Assembly (NCBI GenBank): GCA_024639745.1
Contig: JAHEHW010000046.1
Span: forward strand, 1-8,654
Origin: Salaquimonas sp.
GTDB lineage: Bacteria > Pseudomonadota > Alphaproteobacteria > Rhizobiales > Rhizobiaceae
Direction of reading: 5' to 3'
Length of the DNA: 8,654 bases
Shown in pieces: positions 1-5,737 of this stretch (position 1 is the first letter of the stretch; every line of letters begins with the position of its first letter). The position numbers and the translations under genes are program-made. The notes beneath the pieces were generated by a model. That model saw only the letters and a program-made list of their open reading frames with translations. It did no database searches and had not been told where the DNA came from.

Positions 1-468
1 CTCACCTGCCGCACATGTGTCGACTACACCAATGTGCTTGCCGACATTACGATTGGCTATATGGGCGGCGATGGAGAGCAATGGATGATCGTGCGCAACG
101 AAACCGGGCGCGAACTGCTTGGATTGCTGGGCGAGGATATTCGGCTAAAAGCACCAATCAGCAAGGGTAACCGCAAGGGGCCGGTAAAAGGCTTTGTCGA
201 GAATACCAAACGCGCGGCGGGCGGATTGCCCCTGCGCCGCATGCCCAACTGGCTGCGCCCGCTGATGGGCTGGCTGATGCCAAAAACCGGGCCCAAAGGT
301 CTGGAATTCGCCCGCGCCCGGATCGAGATGAAAGCCGCGGAAACCATGATCCACCTCGAACGCAAAATGCCCCGGCGCATGAATACAATGGTGCCAAGGC
401 ATGTCAGATCGATTGCGGACCCGATATTGTCTGCCAACACTGTAAAAACCCAGCTAGCCGGCGATTGA
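1..468 (+). CDS. Coenzyme F420 hydrogenase/dehydrogenase beta-subunit family protein, C-terminal part (5' end outside window)
   Basis: The reading frame is open from the first base and stops at TGA 466-468, so only the last 155 residues are present. The visible segment opens with a Cys-x2-Cys-x-Asp-Tyr motif (LTCRTCVDYTN), followed by LADITIGYMGG and a WMIVRNETGRELL stretch. This pattern is typical of the FrhB/FdhB C-terminal domain, in which the cysteines help hold a [4Fe-4S] cluster beside a flavin. Relatives include the ferredoxin-dependent divinyl chlorophyllide reductase BciB and 7-hydroxymethyl chlorophyll a reductase, but many members in non-phototrophic bacteria have no assigned substrate. 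The last ~90 residues are basic and Pro/Arg-rich and show no motif I recognise. The next gene, tspO, is convergent and only 38 bases away, so it is not in the same operon. Family assignment is fairly secure; the reaction is not. The N-terminal domain is needed to decide whether it is BciB. Confidence 0.75.
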   Translation, partial: LTCRTCVDYTNVLADITIGYMGGDGEQWMIVRNETGRELLGLLGEDIRLKAPISKGNRKGPVKGFVENTKRAAGGLPLRRMPNWLRPLMGWLMPKTGPKGLEFARARIEMKAAETMIHLERKMPRRMNTMVPRHVRSIADPILSANTVKTQLAGD

Positions 469-486
469 CGCCTTAGATGGCAGGCG
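469..486. terminator. Weak hairpin between convergent genes
   Basis: Directly after the stop codon of the F420-dehydrogenase-family gene there is a perfect 5-bp inverted repeat, CGCCT (469-473) and AGGCG (482-486), with an 8-base loop. It lies between two convergent stop codons (468 and 507), where a bidirectional terminator would be expected. The stem is short and neither strand shows a T tract after it, so this is only a candidate. Confidence 0.2.
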
Positions 487-506
487 AGCGAAATCCGCTT
501 CCTCGT

Positions 507-959
507 TCACGCCGATATCTGTTCCCGGTTCAACCGCCAGACCTGCCAGTTAAGGCGCGACGCCGTAAGGACCCAGGCGAGATAAGGAACGAAGAGCAGC
601 GCAGCCAGTTCCGAAACGGTCCATGCGACCCCGATATAAAGAACAATGCTTCCCGCCAGCAGCAATACGTCTGCGAAAGCCAGATCCATGCGCCGCAGGC
701 CAAAGAAAAGCCAGGACCAGGCGGCGTTGAGAATGAGTTGCACGCCCCAAAGAGCAATCGCAATTCCCGCCCCCGCCTGCCAGACAATCCAGCCTGACCA
801 GGCGATGAAAATGTACAACACCGTCCAAACCACCGGAAAAGCCCAGTTTGGCGGCGTCCAGCCGGGTTTTTCGAGCGTCTCGTACCATGCACCAGGTTTA
901 AAGATCGCTCCGGATGACGCTGTGATGACAACGAGTGCGATGATGATAGCCAGTTCCAT
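507..959 (-). CDS. tspO: TspO/MBR family tryptophan-rich membrane protein
   Basis: This 150-residue protein matches the usual length and pattern of TspO, the bacterial homologue of the mitochondrial translocator protein, which binds porphyrins and other tetrapyrroles. Visible hallmarks are the WTPPNWAFPVVWTVLY segment (residues 34-49) leading into helix 2, the QLILNAAWSWLFFGLR stretch (74-89) with the conserved Asn and Trp, and the C-terminal VPYLAWVLTASRLN segment ending helix 5. Hydrophobicity supports five transmembrane helices in the inner membrane. In Rhodobacter sphaeroides TspO takes part in control of photosynthesis genes in response to oxygen; elsewhere it is linked to stress and porphyrin handling. 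The ATG at 959 (minus) gives the family's normal N-terminus but has no clear Shine-Dalgarno sequence. The gene is divergent from the radical SAM gene and convergent with the F420-dehydrogenase-family gene, so it is probably a single-gene unit. Family assignment is secure; the ligand and role here are inferred. Confidence 0.93.
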   Translation of the reverse strand: MELAIIIALVVITASSGAIFKPGAWYETLEKPGWTPPNWAFPVVWTVLYIFIAWSGWIVWQAGAGIAIALWGVQLILNAAWSWLFFGLRRMDLAFADVLLLAGSIVLYIGVAWTVSELAALLFVPYLAWVLTASRLNWQVWRLNREQISA

Positions 960-980
960 AGTATCTACATAGGTCTAAGC

Positions 981-997
981 GGGGTCGACGTCACCCC
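981..997. repeat. Short inverted repeat upstream of tspO
   Basis: GGGGT (981-985) and ACCCC (993-997) form a perfect 5-bp inverted repeat around CGACGTC. It lies 22 bases upstream of the tspO start codon, where it could be an operator or a 5'-leader hairpin. It is short and I do not recognise it as the site of any known regulator. Confidence 0.2.
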
Positions 998-1104
998 GTG
1001 TCATATCTTTTCCTATTTCCAGCCGCTCTTTCTTAGCCATCCTTTCATTAGCCCAGCTGCGCCCGAGTGGTGCGGCACGGGTCGAAACGCCGCAAAAATT
1101 GGAC

Positions 1105-1132
1105 TTGCAGCAAGACCTGAAAAGAACATAAC
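1105..1132 (+). promoter_or_regulatory. Candidate promoter of the radical SAM/UdgX operon, overlapping the LexA box
   Basis: TTGCAG (1105-1110) and CATAAC (1127-1132) are separated by 16 bases, a workable sigma-70 spacing. The matches are modest: three of six at -35 and four of six at -10. The -10 element would lie inside the GAAC-N7-GAAC box, as expected for LexA repression by steric block. Transcription would then begin only a few bases before the ATG at 1141, giving a nearly leaderless mRNA. That fits the lack of a Shine-Dalgarno sequence there. A promoter further upstream in this 181-base gap remains possible. Confidence 0.3.
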
Positions 1133-1138
1133 ATGAAC
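1124..1138. promoter_or_regulatory. LexA operator (SOS box), GAAC-N7-GAAC
   Basis: The sequence GAAC-ATAACAT-GAAC is an exact match to the direct-repeat SOS box of alphaproteobacteria (GAAC-N7-GAAC, equivalently GTTC-N7-GTTC), which is bound by LexA in Rhodobacter, Caulobacter and Rhizobiales. It ends two bases before the start codon of the radical SAM gene. Bound LexA would block transcription start, and RecA-promoted LexA cleavage after DNA damage would release it. The downstream genes have DNA-repair-type domains, which independently supports the call. I saw no second exact copy in the window. Confidence 0.82.
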
Positions 1139-1140
1139 AA

Positions 1141-2382
1141 ATGACCAGCAAGACAATCAAGCAAAAACTGGCGATCCTGAGCGATGCAGCGAAATATGAT
1201 GCATCGTGCGCATCCAGCGGCACCTCGAAACGCAACTCGGCAGGCGGCAAAGGACTTGGCTCTACCGAGGGCTCTGGGATCTGCCACGCCTATGCGCCGG
1301 ATGGCCGCTGCATCAGTCTGCTGAAAATTCTGATGACGAATTTCTGCGTTTACGACTGCGCCTATTGCATCAACCGCATTTCATCTGATGTCGAACGCGC
1401 GCGGTTTTCGCCCGAAGAGATCATTTGGCTGACCATCGAGTTTTACCGCCGAAATTACATCGAGGGGCTATTCCTTTCCTCGGGCATCATCCGAACCCCG
1501 GACTACACGATGGAGCAAATGGTCCGGGTCGCAAAGGAATTGCGCACAACGCACCATTTCCTAGGCTATATTCATCTCAAAACAATTCCGGACGCCGCTC
1601 CCGAATTGATCGAGGAGGCAGGGCTTTATGCCGATCGTCTCTCGGTGAATATCGAATTGCCGACGGATGCTGGTGTAAAGAAATTCGCGCCAGAGAAAGA
1701 CCCCGCCTCCATCCGCAAAACCATGGCGGATGTCCGGCTCAAGAAGCTGGACTATAGCGAGAAAACGCTGTCTGGCCGCAGGCGCGGAAAATTCGCACCC
1801 GCCGGTCAGTCCACACAGATGATCGTCGGAGCGGACGGAGCCAATGATGCCATCATTCTGAAATACGCCACCCGCCTCTATTCGGGCTATGGCCTGAAAC
1901 GGGTCTATTACTCCGCCTTTTCACCAATCCCGTCAGCGTCTTCACAACTGCCGCTCGTGCGCCCGCCGCTGGAACGCGAGCACCGGCTCTACCAGGCAGA
2001 CTGGCTGCTAAGATTTTACGGTTTCGAGGCGGGCGAATTGACGACGGAACATGAAACCGGTGGCATGCTCGACCTTGATCTCGACCCGAAGCTCGCCTGG
2101 GCGCTGCGCAACCGTGAGCGCTTTCCCGTCGATGTGAACCGGGCCGACCGCGAATTGCTGCTTCGGGTGCCGGGATTCGGGACGAAAACCGTCAGCCGGC
2201 TGATCGCGGCAAGGCGGCATAAGACGCTTGCGTATGACGACCTTATGCGCCTTGGCGCCGCCATGAACCGTGCGCGCTCCTTCATCACCGCCCGGGGGTG
2301 GACGCCGGGCAATCAGCTCGATGCGGAAAACCTGCGCGCGCGCTTTTCCGTCCAAACCGACCGTCAACTTTCGCTTTTCTGA
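1141..2382 (+). CDS. Putative DNA modification/repair radical SAM protein (UDG-linked family)
   Basis: This 413-residue protein has a radical SAM domain with Cys69-x3-Cys73-x2-Cys76 (NFCVYDCAYC), the ligands of the [4Fe-4S] cluster that cleaves S-adenosylmethionine. It also has an LFLSSG segment (110-115) at the usual SAM-contact position. The N-terminus (AKYDASCASSG, GICHAYAPDGRCISLLKILMTN) and the RLSVNIELPTD stretch are typical of the family annotated as a putative DNA modification/repair radical SAM protein linked to UDG (TIGR03916 from memory). A C-terminal helix-hairpin-helix of ComEA type (about 328-372, VNRADRELLLRVPGFG) suggests binding to the DNA backbone without sequence specificity. 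The length is normal for the family. Its substrate is unknown; repair of a base lesion by radical chemistry, as in spore photoproduct lyase, is inference. It is the first gene of an operon, has no clear ribosome-binding site, and lies directly behind a LexA box. Its TGA overlaps the next ATG by one base. Confidence 0.9.
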   Translation: MTSKTIKQKLAILSDAAKYDASCASSGTSKRNSAGGKGLGSTEGSGICHAYAPDGRCISLLKILMTNFCVYDCAYCINRISSDVERARFSPEEIIWLTIEFYRRNYIEGLFLSSGIIRTPDYTMEQMVRVAKELRTTHHFLGYIHLKTIPDAAPELIEEAGLYADRLSVNIELPTDAGVKKFAPEKDPASIRKTMADVRLKKLDYSEKTLSGRRRGKFAPAGQSTQMIVGADGANDAIILKYATRLYSGYGLKRVYYSAFSPIPSASSQLPLVRPPLEREHRLYQADWLLRFYGFEAGELTTEHETGGMLDLDLDPKLAWALRNRERFPVDVNRADRELLLRVPGFGTKTVSRLIAARRHKTLAYDDLMRLGAAMNRARSFITARGWTPGNQLDAENLRARFSVQTDRQLSLF

Positions 2383-3872
2383 TGCATCAGTTTACGCTCC
2401 CCGACCTAGACCGCTTCGAGGCCTGGCGAGACCAGGCAAGGGCCTGCGCCAAAGCCTGCGTTCCGGCCTGCTCGGTCTCTTGGCGAACCGGCACGGATGC
2501 GCCTACGCTGTTTGCCGATACCGTTCTGCCATCGCCTGAGAAGAACGGTAAACCGGCACGCGCGCCCGAGGGTTTTCTCGATCTTGCGCGCCTCGTTTGC
2601 GCTCATGAGTCAGGCGAAGCTTTCAATCTTCTCTACCGGCTTCTGATCCGGTTGCAGGGCTATCCACGCCTGCTGTCCGATCGCAGCGATCCGGACGTCG
2701 AAACCGCGCGCCGGATGGAAAAATCCGTTCGCCGCGACATGCAAAAGATGAAGGCTTTCGTACGCTTCAGAGAGCTTGCCGGCGATGCGGAATTTGCCGG
2801 CCGCCGCCGGTTTTTTGCCTGGTTCGAGCCATCGCACAACATCGTTCAGTTGGCTGGTCCCTTCTTTGCTCGACGCTTCGCCGATATGGATTGGGTAATC
2901 GCCACGCCAAGGGTGACCGCGATTCACGAAAACGGAAATTTGCGTTTCGACGCATCTCCGGCGAATAGACCGCATCTCACCGACCAGACCGAAGAACTCT
3001 GGAAGACCTATTTCACCCATATTTTCAATCCGGCTCGCCTCAAGGTGAAGGCGATGTGCGCTGAAATGCCGAAGAAATATTGGAAGAATTTGCCGGAAGC
3101 AGAAACCATTCCGCTTTTGATCCGCGAGGCGGAATCCCGCAGTCGAGCCATGCGCGACAATGCTCCCGGACCAGTCCCGCCAAAGGCGGAACGAGTAAAA
3201 GCACGTCTGCATCAAACCCTCGAGTCCGAACCCTGGGCAGGAGATGCGGCCATGACAAGCAAGCCTTCGATCGAGGAACTGCGTAAGGACGCGGCATCCT
3301 GCGCCCGGTGCCAGCTTTGCGAAATGGCGACCCAGACCGTTTTTGGCGAAGGGCCGCAAGATGCCGATCTGATGGTGGTCGGCGAACAGCCCGGTGACCG
3401 AGAAGACCTTGCCGGCAAACCCTTCATCGGACCGGCGGGGCAGCTGTTCGACCGCATCGCAAAGTCCGTTGGGCTCAATCGATCCGAATGCTACGTCACC
3501 AATGCGGTGAAACACTTCAAGTTCCGACCGGCCGGCAAACGCCGGATTCACCAGCGACCGCAAAACCACGAAATCGACAGGTGTCGCTGGTGGCTTGACC
3601 GGGAGATAAAGCTGGTCGCCCCATCCCTGATCCTTGCTATGGGAGCGACAGCCCTCCGCGCATTGACCGGCGATGGATCAGGCATTCTGAAAAGACGCGG
3701 CGGTATAAAGAAGAGCCGGTACGGGATCCCTGTTTTCGTGACCGTGCATCCATCCTTCCTGCTTCGCCTGCCAAGCGAGCAGGATCGCACCGTCGAAGAA
3801 GCCCGCTTCGCGGCCGATCTCGCCACAGCTTTGGATTTTGTGCGTCAGGACAGGATAATTCAGAGCGAGTAA
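2382..3872 (+). CDS. udgX: DUF4130-like domain fused to UdgX-type uracil-DNA glycosylase/uracil-DNA binding protein
   Basis: This 496-residue protein has two parts. Residues ~65-250 match the DUF4130-like 'probable DNA metabolism' domain that accompanies the radical SAM family (SVRRDMQKMKAFVRFRE, AWFEPSH, RFADMDWVIATP, FNPARLKVKAMCAEMPKKYW). After a linker (~251-290), residues 291-496 form a family 4-like uracil-DNA glycosylase domain. It has Cys307/Cys310 for an iron-sulfur cluster, motif A GEQPGDRED (334-342), GKPFIGPAGQ, the UdgX-specific KRRIH loop (386-390), Cys401, and motif B HPSFLLR (456-462). In Mycobacterium smegmatis UdgX the loop histidine (His109) attacks the sugar and leaves the protein covalently bound at the uracil site; His390 is the counterpart here. 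The position that is Cys in ordinary family 4 enzymes (VVKC) reads VKH (His378). I chose ATG 2382, which overlaps the upstream TGA (TGATG, translational coupling). An in-frame ATG at 2298 would overlap the previous gene by 85 bases and add non-family residues. Confidence 0.9.
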   Translation: MHQFTLPDLDRFEAWRDQARACAKACVPACSVSWRTGTDAPTLFADTVLPSPEKNGKPARAPEGFLDLARLVCAHESGEAFNLLYRLLIRLQGYPRLLSDRSDPDVETARRMEKSVRRDMQKMKAFVRFRELAGDAEFAGRRRFFAWFEPSHNIVQLAGPFFARRFADMDWVIATPRVTAIHENGNLRFDASPANRPHLTDQTEELWKTYFTHIFNPARLKVKAMCAEMPKKYWKNLPEAETIPLLIREAESRSRAMRDNAPGPVPPKAERVKARLHQTLESEPWAGDAAMTSKPSIEELRKDAASCARCQLCEMATQTVFGEGPQDADLMVVGEQPGDREDLAGKPFIGPAGQLFDRIAKSVGLNRSECYVTNAVKHFKFRPAGKRRIHQRPQNHEIDRCRWWLDREIKLVAPSLILAMGATALRALTGDGSGILKRRGGIKKSRYGIPVFVTVHPSFLLRLPSEQDRTVEEARFAADLATALDFVRQDRIIQSE

Positions 3873-3890
3873 GAACCGGCACCCTCGCGG

Positions 3891-4688
3891 TCAGCCTGTC
3901 ATATTCCGTGGCTCAGCATGCAATTTCACGATGCGGTCGCTGCCGCTTATTGTGGGTGGATAATAGTCACGCACGCGCGGGTCGTGGCCGGGCACAATAT
4001 GCGCATCGCTCTCAGCCAGGGAGCTCAATCGGTCGAAACCGAGCAGGACGTCTTCCATATCGATCACTACGGGAAACGGTTTTTTTTGAAGGAAGTTTTC
4101 GTAGAAATGACTCGCATCCGAGGCGAGAACCACCCAGCCGCGCCGCGTGGCAACACGGACGCATTGAAGCCCCCTGCTATGCCCGCCGATCAGGTGAACT
4201 TCAACGCCAGGGGCAATCTCCCGGCTGCCCTCGGCGAAAGACACCCTCCCCGCATACAATGCACGCACCATGTCGCAGACATGCTCGCCGGTGAACGGAA
4301 CCCGCATGTGGTCGCTGCACATGCAGGGCCCGGTTGCAAAAGCCATTTCCGCTGCCTGGACATGCAGCCGTGCCCCGGGGAAAGCTTTCAGCGAACCGGC
4401 ATGGTCGAAATGCAGATGGGTCAGGATGATATCGTCAATGCTGTCGGGCGGATGGCCGAACTCGCAGAGCATCTGCTCAGGCGCCGACAATACCGGCCAG
4501 GCACGCGCCTTGGCCTCTTCAAGGTCGTAGCCGGTATCGACAAGGATCGTCCGGTTTCCGGATTTCAACAGCCAGATATAAAAGTCCATAGGATGGGAAC
4601 GGCTGTGATGCGGGTCCATCATGAAGTTATCGCCGCGCTTGCGGAACTTGCGCTCGGCATATTTCAGCGCATGTACTTCCCAGATCAT
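3891..4688 (-). CDS. MBL-fold metallohydrolase, N-acyl homoserine lactonase-like
   Basis: This 265-residue protein is of full length for the AiiA/AttM-type metallo-beta-lactamase fold. It has the complete two-metal site: His91-x-His93-x-Asp95-His96 (THLHFDHAG), His170 (GGHSRG), Asp191 (ASDASH) and His235 (VPGHDP). An N-terminal FYIWLLKSGNRTILVDTGYD segment forms the first strands. Family members hydrolyse lactones, including acyl-homoserine lactone quorum signals, but many are misannotated and act on other esters or lactones. The tyrosine that follows the bridging Asp in AiiA (Tyr194) is His194 here, with a Tyr two residues on, so lactonase activity on AHLs is uncertain. There is no signal peptide, so it should be cytoplasmic. 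It lies 28 bases downstream of the dehydrogenase gene on the same strand and is probably co-transcribed, which hints at a catabolic step linked to that enzyme. Its stop is 18 bases from the convergent udgX stop, and I saw no convincing terminator between them. Confidence 0.85.
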   Translation of the reverse strand: MIWEVHALKYAERKFRKRGDNFMMDPHHSRSHPMDFYIWLLKSGNRTILVDTGYDLEEAKARAWPVLSAPEQMLCEFGHPPDSIDDIILTHLHFDHAGSLKAFPGARLHVQAAEMAFATGPCMCSDHMRVPFTGEHVCDMVRALYAGRVSFAEGSREIAPGVEVHLIGGHSRGLQCVRVATRRGWVVLASDASHFYENFLQKKPFPVVIDMEDVLLGFDRLSSLAESDAHIVPGHDPRVRDYYPPTISGSDRIVKLHAEPRNMTG

Positions 4689-4716
4689 CGCTCGCTTCCC
4701 GGCTCGCTCCGCGGCA

Positions 4717-5595
4717 TCACAAGCCGTTTCGGTCCTTCAACTCAAGATAGATGCCCGAGTGATCCTTTCCGCCACCCTCGAGCTCGTCCACTAAACGGGA
4801 ATAGCGTGCCTGCATATGCTCGGCCAGCGGCAGGGTAAGGTCCAGATGGCCGGCCTCTTCGAGGATGTTGTTCAGGTCCTTCAATTGAATCTTGCTCAGC
4901 GCGCCCGGCTCGAAATTGCCGCTGGTCATGCGCCCGCCATGCTGCTGCAAAATGATCGAATCCGCGAAGCCTCCCTTGAGCGCATCACGGATCGCGTCAG
5001 GATCCGCACCTCCCTGTTTCGCCAGCAGCAGCGCTTCTGCAACAACCCCGATCGTGGTCCCGACAATCGCCTGATTGGCAAGTTTCGCCAATTGCCCCGC
5101 TCCGTGCGGTCCGACATGGACTGCGCGCCCCATGCAAGCAAGAACTGGTTTCGCAGCTTCGAAATCGCCTTTGTCCCCGCCGACCATGATCGCCAATGTT
5201 CCGTCTTCTGCGCCCTTGGTACCGCCTGAAACCGGCGCATCAAGATGCTTGTGTCCCATGGCCTCCAGCTTCGCGGCATGCTCGCGCGCCTGCGCCGGTT
5301 TGATCGAACTCATGTCGATGACCATTGCCCCCGTTTTCAGCATCCCGGCAGCATCATAGGTAAACAGCACCTCCTCTACAGCGGCCCCGTCGGTCAGCAT
5401 GGTTATGACGATATCGGCGTCCTGAACGGCGCTCTTCGCCTTACCGAACACCTCAGCGCCGTCCTGCGCCAGCGGCTCTGCCTTATCGAGCGAACGATTC
5501 CAAACTTTCAGGACATAGCCGCCCTTTAACAGGTTTCGGGCCATGGGCGCGCCCATATAGCCGGTGCCCAACAAGGCGATTACGGGTTTTGTCAT
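4717..5595 (-). CDS. NAD(P)-dependent beta-hydroxyacid dehydrogenase (3-hydroxyisobutyrate dehydrogenase / tartronate semialdehyde reductase family)
   Basis: This 292-residue protein has the full set of beta-hydroxyacid dehydrogenase signatures. These are the Rossmann loop GTGYMGAPMA (10-19), the substrate loop DAPVSGGTKGAEDGTLAIMVGG (119-140), the catalytic lysine Lys171 in GAGQLAKLANQ, and the all-helical C-terminal half with KDLNN. Enzymes of this family interconvert a beta-hydroxyacid and its semialdehyde with NAD(H) or NADP(H); examples are 3-hydroxyisobutyrate dehydrogenase (valine breakdown) and tartronate semialdehyde reductase (glyoxylate route). Asn33-Arg34 after the second strand, in place of an acidic residue, favours NADP(H); this is inference. 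The substrate cannot be assigned, because motifs are shared across the family and the neighbours are not a known valine or glyoxylate set. The start at 5595 is supported by AGGAG five bases upstream. It is the first gene of a probable two-gene unit with the lactonase-like gene. Confidence 0.9.
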   Translation of the reverse strand: MTKPVIALLGTGYMGAPMARNLLKGGYVLKVWNRSLDKAEPLAQDGAEVFGKAKSAVQDADIVITMLTDGAAVEEVLFTYDAAGMLKTGAMVIDMSSIKPAQAREHAAKLEAMGHKHLDAPVSGGTKGAEDGTLAIMVGGDKGDFEAAKPVLACMGRAVHVGPHGAGQLAKLANQAIVGTTIGVVAEALLLAKQGGADPDAIRDALKGGFADSIILQQHGGRMTSGNFEPGALSKIQLKDLNNILEEAGHLDLTLPLAEHMQARYSRLVDELEGGGKDHSGIYLELKDRNGL

Positions 5596-5600
5596 GAGAT

Positions 5601-5605
5601 CTCCT
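5601..5605 (-). promoter_or_regulatory. Ribosome-binding site of the dehydrogenase gene
   Basis: On the minus strand AGGAG lies five bases before the ATG at 5595. This is a near-ideal Shine-Dalgarno sequence and fixes the start of the dehydrogenase gene. Confidence 0.75.
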
Positions 5606-5680
5606 GGTCCAATTTCCCGCTCTCAGAAGAACGGATGCCGTTGACTGTGTTTGAAGAAGCATGAGTCCCGCAAGCAGCAA

Positions 5681-5696
5681 TTGCAACCGCGTGCAA
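5681..5696. promoter_or_regulatory. LacI-like palindrome upstream of the dehydrogenase/lactonase-like pair
   Basis: The 16-mer TTGCAACCGCGTGCAA has perfect 5-bp arms (TTGCA, TGCAA) around a central CG. That is the layout of LacI/GalR-family operators, although the inner positions are imperfect. It is 85 bases upstream of the dehydrogenase start codon, in the 142-base gap after the DMT gene. On the minus strand its TTGCAA could also serve as a -35 element, with a poor -10 (CATGCT) 17 bases on. No LacI-type regulator gene is present in the window, so this is only a candidate. Confidence 0.3.
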
Positions 5697-5737
5697 CACG
5701 ATCCCTGTAGGCAATGCCCACCCGTGACCGCAGGACC

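Noticed and set aside
515..535. GTTC repeats near the tspO 3' end as a second LexA box
   Set aside because: The GTTC copies are separated by 12 and 3 bases, not 7, and lie inside coding sequence away from any promoter.
975..1250. Minus-strand frame of 91 codons covering the tspO/radical SAM gap
   Set aside because: About half of it is antisense to the radical SAM gene, it runs through the LexA box region, and it has no ribosome-binding site or recognisable motif.
2298..2381. In-frame upstream ATG that would lengthen the UdgX fusion by 28 residues
   Set aside because: It lies wholly inside the radical SAM gene, adds residues with no family match, and the TGATG junction at 2380-2384 is a standard coupled start.
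2610..3569. Long open minus-strand frame (319 codons) opposite the udgX gene
   Set aside because: It is the antisense of a well-supported coding region with strong family motifs; its translation shows no recognisable domain.
4080..4087. Run of eight A in the coding strand of the lactonase-like gene (possible slippage site)
   Set aside because: The frame is intact through the run, which encodes QKKP, and all motifs on both sides are in one frame; no alternative product is suggested.
3918..4838. Long plus-strand frame (306 codons) across the lactonase-like gene and the end of the dehydrogenase gene
   Set aside because: It spans two well-supported minus-strand genes and their gap; its translation is rich in Arg and Pro, as expected of an antisense shadow in high-GC DNA.
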